From: an uncultured Oscillibacter sp.
GTDB taxonomy: Bacteria; Bacillota; Clostridia; Oscillospirales; Oscillospiraceae
NCBI GenBank assembly: GCA_900770295.1
Contig: CAAGJQ010000093.1
Location: 1 to 33,191, forward strand
Length of the DNA: 33,191 nucleotides
Reading direction: 5' to 3'
Part shown: positions 31,331 through 33,191 of the stretch, piece after piece
How positions within the stretch are numbered: position 1 is the first letter of the stretch
How the letters are laid out: the number at the start of each line of letters is the position of its first letter
Notes under the pieces: model-generated
What the model was told of the DNA's origin: nothing
What the model saw: only the letters and a program-made list of their open reading frames with translations
The model's database searches: none
Made by a program: the position numbers and the translations under genes

Positions 31331-32188
31331 GTGGAGTGGACGAATGCGATACAAAACGCGATCGAATACATGGAACGCCACATAACGGATGATATTTCCG
31401 CGGATGATGTTGCGGATCATGTGCATATGTCGCCGTTCTATTTTCAAAAGGGGTTCCGTATGCTTTGCGGCTATTCCGTGGCGGAATACATCCGAAACCG
31501 CAGATTGGCCTTAGCCGGAGGCGAACTTGCCGCGACAGATGAAAAAGTCATCGATATCGCCGTAAAGTATGGCTATGATTCACCTGACAGTTTCACAAAA
31601 GCATTCACAAGATTTCATGGAATATCGCCCGCCATGGTGCGGAAGGAGGATGTTATGATCAAGACCTTTGCACCGCTGAAATTGGAGATCTCATTGAAAG
31701 GCGGTTATCTTATGAATTACAAAATTGTGGAAAAAGAGAGCTTTACCGTACTTGCCGTGTCAAAAAAGTTCGATTACGAGACCTGCAAAAAGGAAATACC
31801 TGCATTTTGGAAGGAACATTATGAAAAAGGGAACGGCAAATACGTCCGCGGAATGTTCGGAATCAATATCGATGAAAAGATGGGACACGACAGCTTTGAG
31901 TACCTGATCGCGGACGTGTACCATCCGGCCGTCGAGGTTCCGGAAGGATTCATAACCAGAACGATCCCCGCGTTTACCTGGGCTGTGTTTTCCTGCGACG
32001 GCCCCATGCGGACAGCGCTTCAGGATGTAAACACGAAAATCTTTTCGGAATGGCTCCCGGCACTCAAGTCATATGAGTTTGCCGCAGGATACTGTGTTGA
32101 ACTGTACGATGCGCCGGACAAGTATCCCCAGGGAACGCAGGATGAGAAATATCACTGTGAGATCTGGATCCCTATCAGGAAAAAATAA
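31331..32188 (+). CDS. AraC-family HTH regulator with GyrI-like effector domain
   Basis: A 285-residue transcription regulator of the Rob/effector-binding type. Residues 1-105 are the AraC DNA-binding domain with two HTHs: ISADDVADHVHMSPFYFQKG and VIDIAVKYGYDSPDSFTKAF, followed by the family ending RFHGISPAMVRK. From about residue 118 comes a GyrI-like/SOUL-fold small-molecule domain (YKIVEKESFTVLAVSKKFDY to EIWIPIRK). Start is GTG at 31331 with AGGAGG about nine bases upstream. Base composition is visibly lower in GC than its neighbours and its codons are more AT-ended, suggesting transfer. Such proteins often sense drugs or cationic compounds and act on transporter genes; no such target is adjacent, so the regulon is unknown. 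Confidence 0.92.
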   Translation: MEWTNAIQNAIEYMERHITDDISADDVADHVHMSPFYFQKGFRMLCGYSVAEYIRNRRLALAGGELAATDEKVIDIAVKYGYDSPDSFTKAFTRFHGISPAMVRKEDVMIKTFAPLKLEISLKGGYLMNYKIVEKESFTVLAVSKKFDYETCKKEIPAFWKEHYEKGNGKYVRGMFGINIDEKMGHDSFEYLIADVYHPAVEVPEGFITRTIPAFTWAVFSCDGPMRTALQDVNTKIFSEWLPALKSYEFAAGYCVELYDAPDKYPQGTQDEKYHCEIWIPIRKK

Positions 32189-32235
32189 TCACCGGGCACG
32201 GCCGCAGCGGTCAGCGGAAGCGGTCCCGTCCCGTC

Positions 32236-32264
32236 TTGCATATTGCCTCTGTTCCGGATATAAT
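32236..32264 (+). promoter_or_regulatory. Promoter of nrdG
   Basis: TTGCAT (32236-32241) and consensus TATAAT (32259-32264) separated by 17 bases, placed 41 bases before the nrdG start. No NrdR box was recognised here. Confidence 0.78.
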
Positions 32265-32305
32265 AGGACCCAGCCGGCTTTCCGGCGGAAAGGATCACTG
32301 TGCCT

Positions 32306-32839
32306 ATGCATTACGGGGAGATCAAAAACTGCGACATTGCCAATGGCGAAGGCGTCCGGGTGACGCTGTTCGTCTCCGGCTGCACCAACCACTGCAAGGG
32401 CTGCTTTCAACCTCAGACCTGGGACTTCACATACGGCCGCCCTTTTACAAAAGAGACCGAAGAGCAGATCCTCTCCCTGCTGGCTCCCAGTTATATCAAC
32501 GGGCTGACCCTGCTGGGCGGCGAGCCCTTTGAGCCGGATAACCAGCGGGCGCTGGTCCCGTTCCTCCGGCGGGTTCGGGAGCGGTATCCCCGGAAAACTA
32601 TCTGGGGCTTTTCCGGCTTCACCTATGAAGCGCTGACCACGGAGGGCACCCATCCCCGCTGTGAAGTGACGGATGAAATGCTCTCTCTTCTCGACGTCCT
32701 GGTGGACGGCCGCTTTGTGGAGGAATTGAAGGACATCTCTCTCCGGTTCCGGGGCAGCAGCAACCAGCGGCTCATCGATCTGAACGCCACGCGCCGGGCC
32801 GGCCGGCTGTGTCTGCTTCCGAACCAGGACAGGCGCTGA
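32306..32839 (+). CDS. nrdG: Anaerobic ribonucleotide reductase activating protein
   Basis: A 177-residue radical SAM activase that uses a 4Fe-4S cluster and S-adenosylmethionine to install the glycyl radical on NrdD. The cluster motif is VSGCTNHCKGCF with Cys26, Cys30 and Cys33 in CxxxCxxC spacing, and LTLLGGEPFEP is the SAM-binding GGE motif. ATG at 32306 gives MHYGEIKNCDIANGEGVR, the usual family opening; a GTG two codons earlier is nearer the AAAGGA site and could be used. It has its own promoter and is about 5 kb from nrdD. Confidence 0.96.
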   Translation: MHYGEIKNCDIANGEGVRVTLFVSGCTNHCKGCFQPQTWDFTYGRPFTKETEEQILSLLAPSYINGLTLLGGEPFEPDNQRALVPFLRRVRERYPRKTIWGFSGFTYEALTTEGTHPRCEVTDEMLSLLDVLVDGRFVEELKDISLRFRGSSNQRLIDLNATRRAGRLCLLPNQDRR

Positions 32840-32921
32840 CTTTCCGCTCCGTCCGTGTAAGCCGCCGGATACGTCCCCTTCCGCGTTGAATGCTGTCAAA
32901 ATAACACCAGCCATGATTGCT

Positions 32922-32950
32922 GTGTCCCCGCTCCTTTGGAGCGGGGACAC
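32922..32950. other. Strong GC hairpin after nrdG
   Basis: A 13-bp perfect stem, GTGTCCCCGCTCC with its complement, around TTT. No T-run on either side, so it is not a standard intrinsic terminator; it may still be the nrdG mRNA 3' end or a repeat. The remaining 32840-33108 shows no gene. Confidence 0.65.
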
Positions 32951-32987
32951 ACTCTTGCAGAGAGTTCTCCTATATTCATTGCGCAAG

Positions 32988-33018
32988 TAAAATTTTCCGA
33001 CAAAAAAACGGCATATTT
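32988..33018 (+). promoter_or_regulatory. Possible forespore-type promoter of the SASP gene
   Basis: TAAAAT (32988-32993) and CATATTT (33012-33018), spacer 18, loosely resemble sigma-G/sigma-F promoters (CATAxTA at -10). SASP genes are normally transcribed by sigma-G in the forespore. The match is imperfect and the assignment rests mainly on the downstream gene. Confidence 0.35.
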
Positions 33019-33108
33019 CCTCCTTTTCGAGTCAAACTATGCTCGCGATACCCAGTAGGCCCAATTCAGCAACGCAATCAAACAAGTGATGAAAAGGAGA
33101 AATTGAGT

Positions 33109-33191
33109 ATGTCTAGCAAGAGTTCCAACAAGATCAACGTCCCCGAGGCCCGTGCCGCTATGGATAAGTTCAAGATGGAAGCCGCTTCCGA
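33109..33191 (+). CDS. Alpha/beta-type small acid-soluble spore protein (3' end outside window)
   Basis: The first 27 codons of a gene cut by the window edge. The protein starts MSSKSSNKINVPEARAAMDK and continues FKMEAAS, matching the N-terminal half of alpha/beta SASPs, which coat and protect spore DNA and are degraded by the Gpr protease at germination. ATG at 33109 follows AAAAGGAG by about nine bases. The codon choice is that of a highly expressed gene. It is the clearest sign that the organism can sporulate. The C-terminal DNA-binding half is not visible, so membership rests on the N-terminal signature. Confidence 0.85.
   Translation, partial: MSSKSSNKINVPEARAAMDKFKMEAAS

Noticed and set aside
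31067..31385. Short open frames in the gap before the AraC-type gene
   Set aside because: They lack ribosome-binding sites, overlap one another on both strands and show no family signature; a promoter fits the region better.

Overview
The window looks like the chromosome of a GC-rich, spore-forming, strictly anaerobic Firmicute of the Oscillospiraceae type (Flavonifractor, Lawsonibacter or Oscillibacter-like gut Clostridia). The evidence is Firmicute gene order (ylxM-ffh-rpsP-khpA-rimM-trmD), an oxygen-sensitive class III ribonucleotide reductase (nrdD and nrdG), the start of an alpha/beta-type small acid-soluble spore protein gene at the right edge, and strong AGGAGG ribosome-binding sites. 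The species assignment is inference. No prophage, transposase, CRISPR array, rRNA or tRNA was seen.

Layout. 1-8921 (+): the tail of a purine/uric-acid-type catabolic cluster (ygeY, ygeW, carbamate kinase), followed by a BMP-family nucleoside ABC importer (lipoprotein, double ATPase, two permeases). 9173-9859 (+): a PAP2-type membrane phosphatase. 9937-14380 (-): a four-gene operon of two M16 peptidase-like proteins, lgt and folD. 14381-14727: an intergenic island of five hairpins with an identical hairpin at each end. 14728-16952 (-): a DUF819 membrane protein with an M19 dipeptidase. 17221-20915 (+): ylxM-ffh-rpsP-khpA, a terminator, then rimM-trmD from their own promoter. 20961-22294 (-): a Cys-rich/membrane fusion protein overlapping a LURP-one-related protein. 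22458-23765 (-): an M18 aminopeptidase, divergent from a Cof-type HAD hydrolase (23876-24703, +). 25019-27196 (+): nrdD with an NrdR-like box. 27286-30879 (-): serC-serA-DUF1015, with a second hairpin island between serC and serA. 31331-32188 (+): an AraC/GyrI-like regulator of visibly lower GC. 32306-32839 (+): nrdG. 33109 to the end (+): SASP, cut by the window.

How the genes work together. The first eight kilobases form a coherent proposal: nucleoside or purine uptake by the BMP importer, breakdown by the YgeY/YgeW branch, and ATP recovery from carbamoyl phosphate by carbamate kinase. The serC-serA-DUF1015 operon covers the first two steps of serine synthesis plus a conserved protein of unknown role, with no serB in view. 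nrdD and nrdG make the anaerobic dNTP supply but sit about 5 kb apart, with the serine operon and a foreign-looking regulator between them.

The most unusual items are the two multi-hairpin intergenic islands, the DUF1015 protein as a candidate for a missing serine-pathway step, the Cys-rich/LURP-one pair, the DUF819-dipeptidase pair, and the altered ATPase motifs of the nucleoside importer. Each is sequence-based inference and needs a homology search or experiment to settle.
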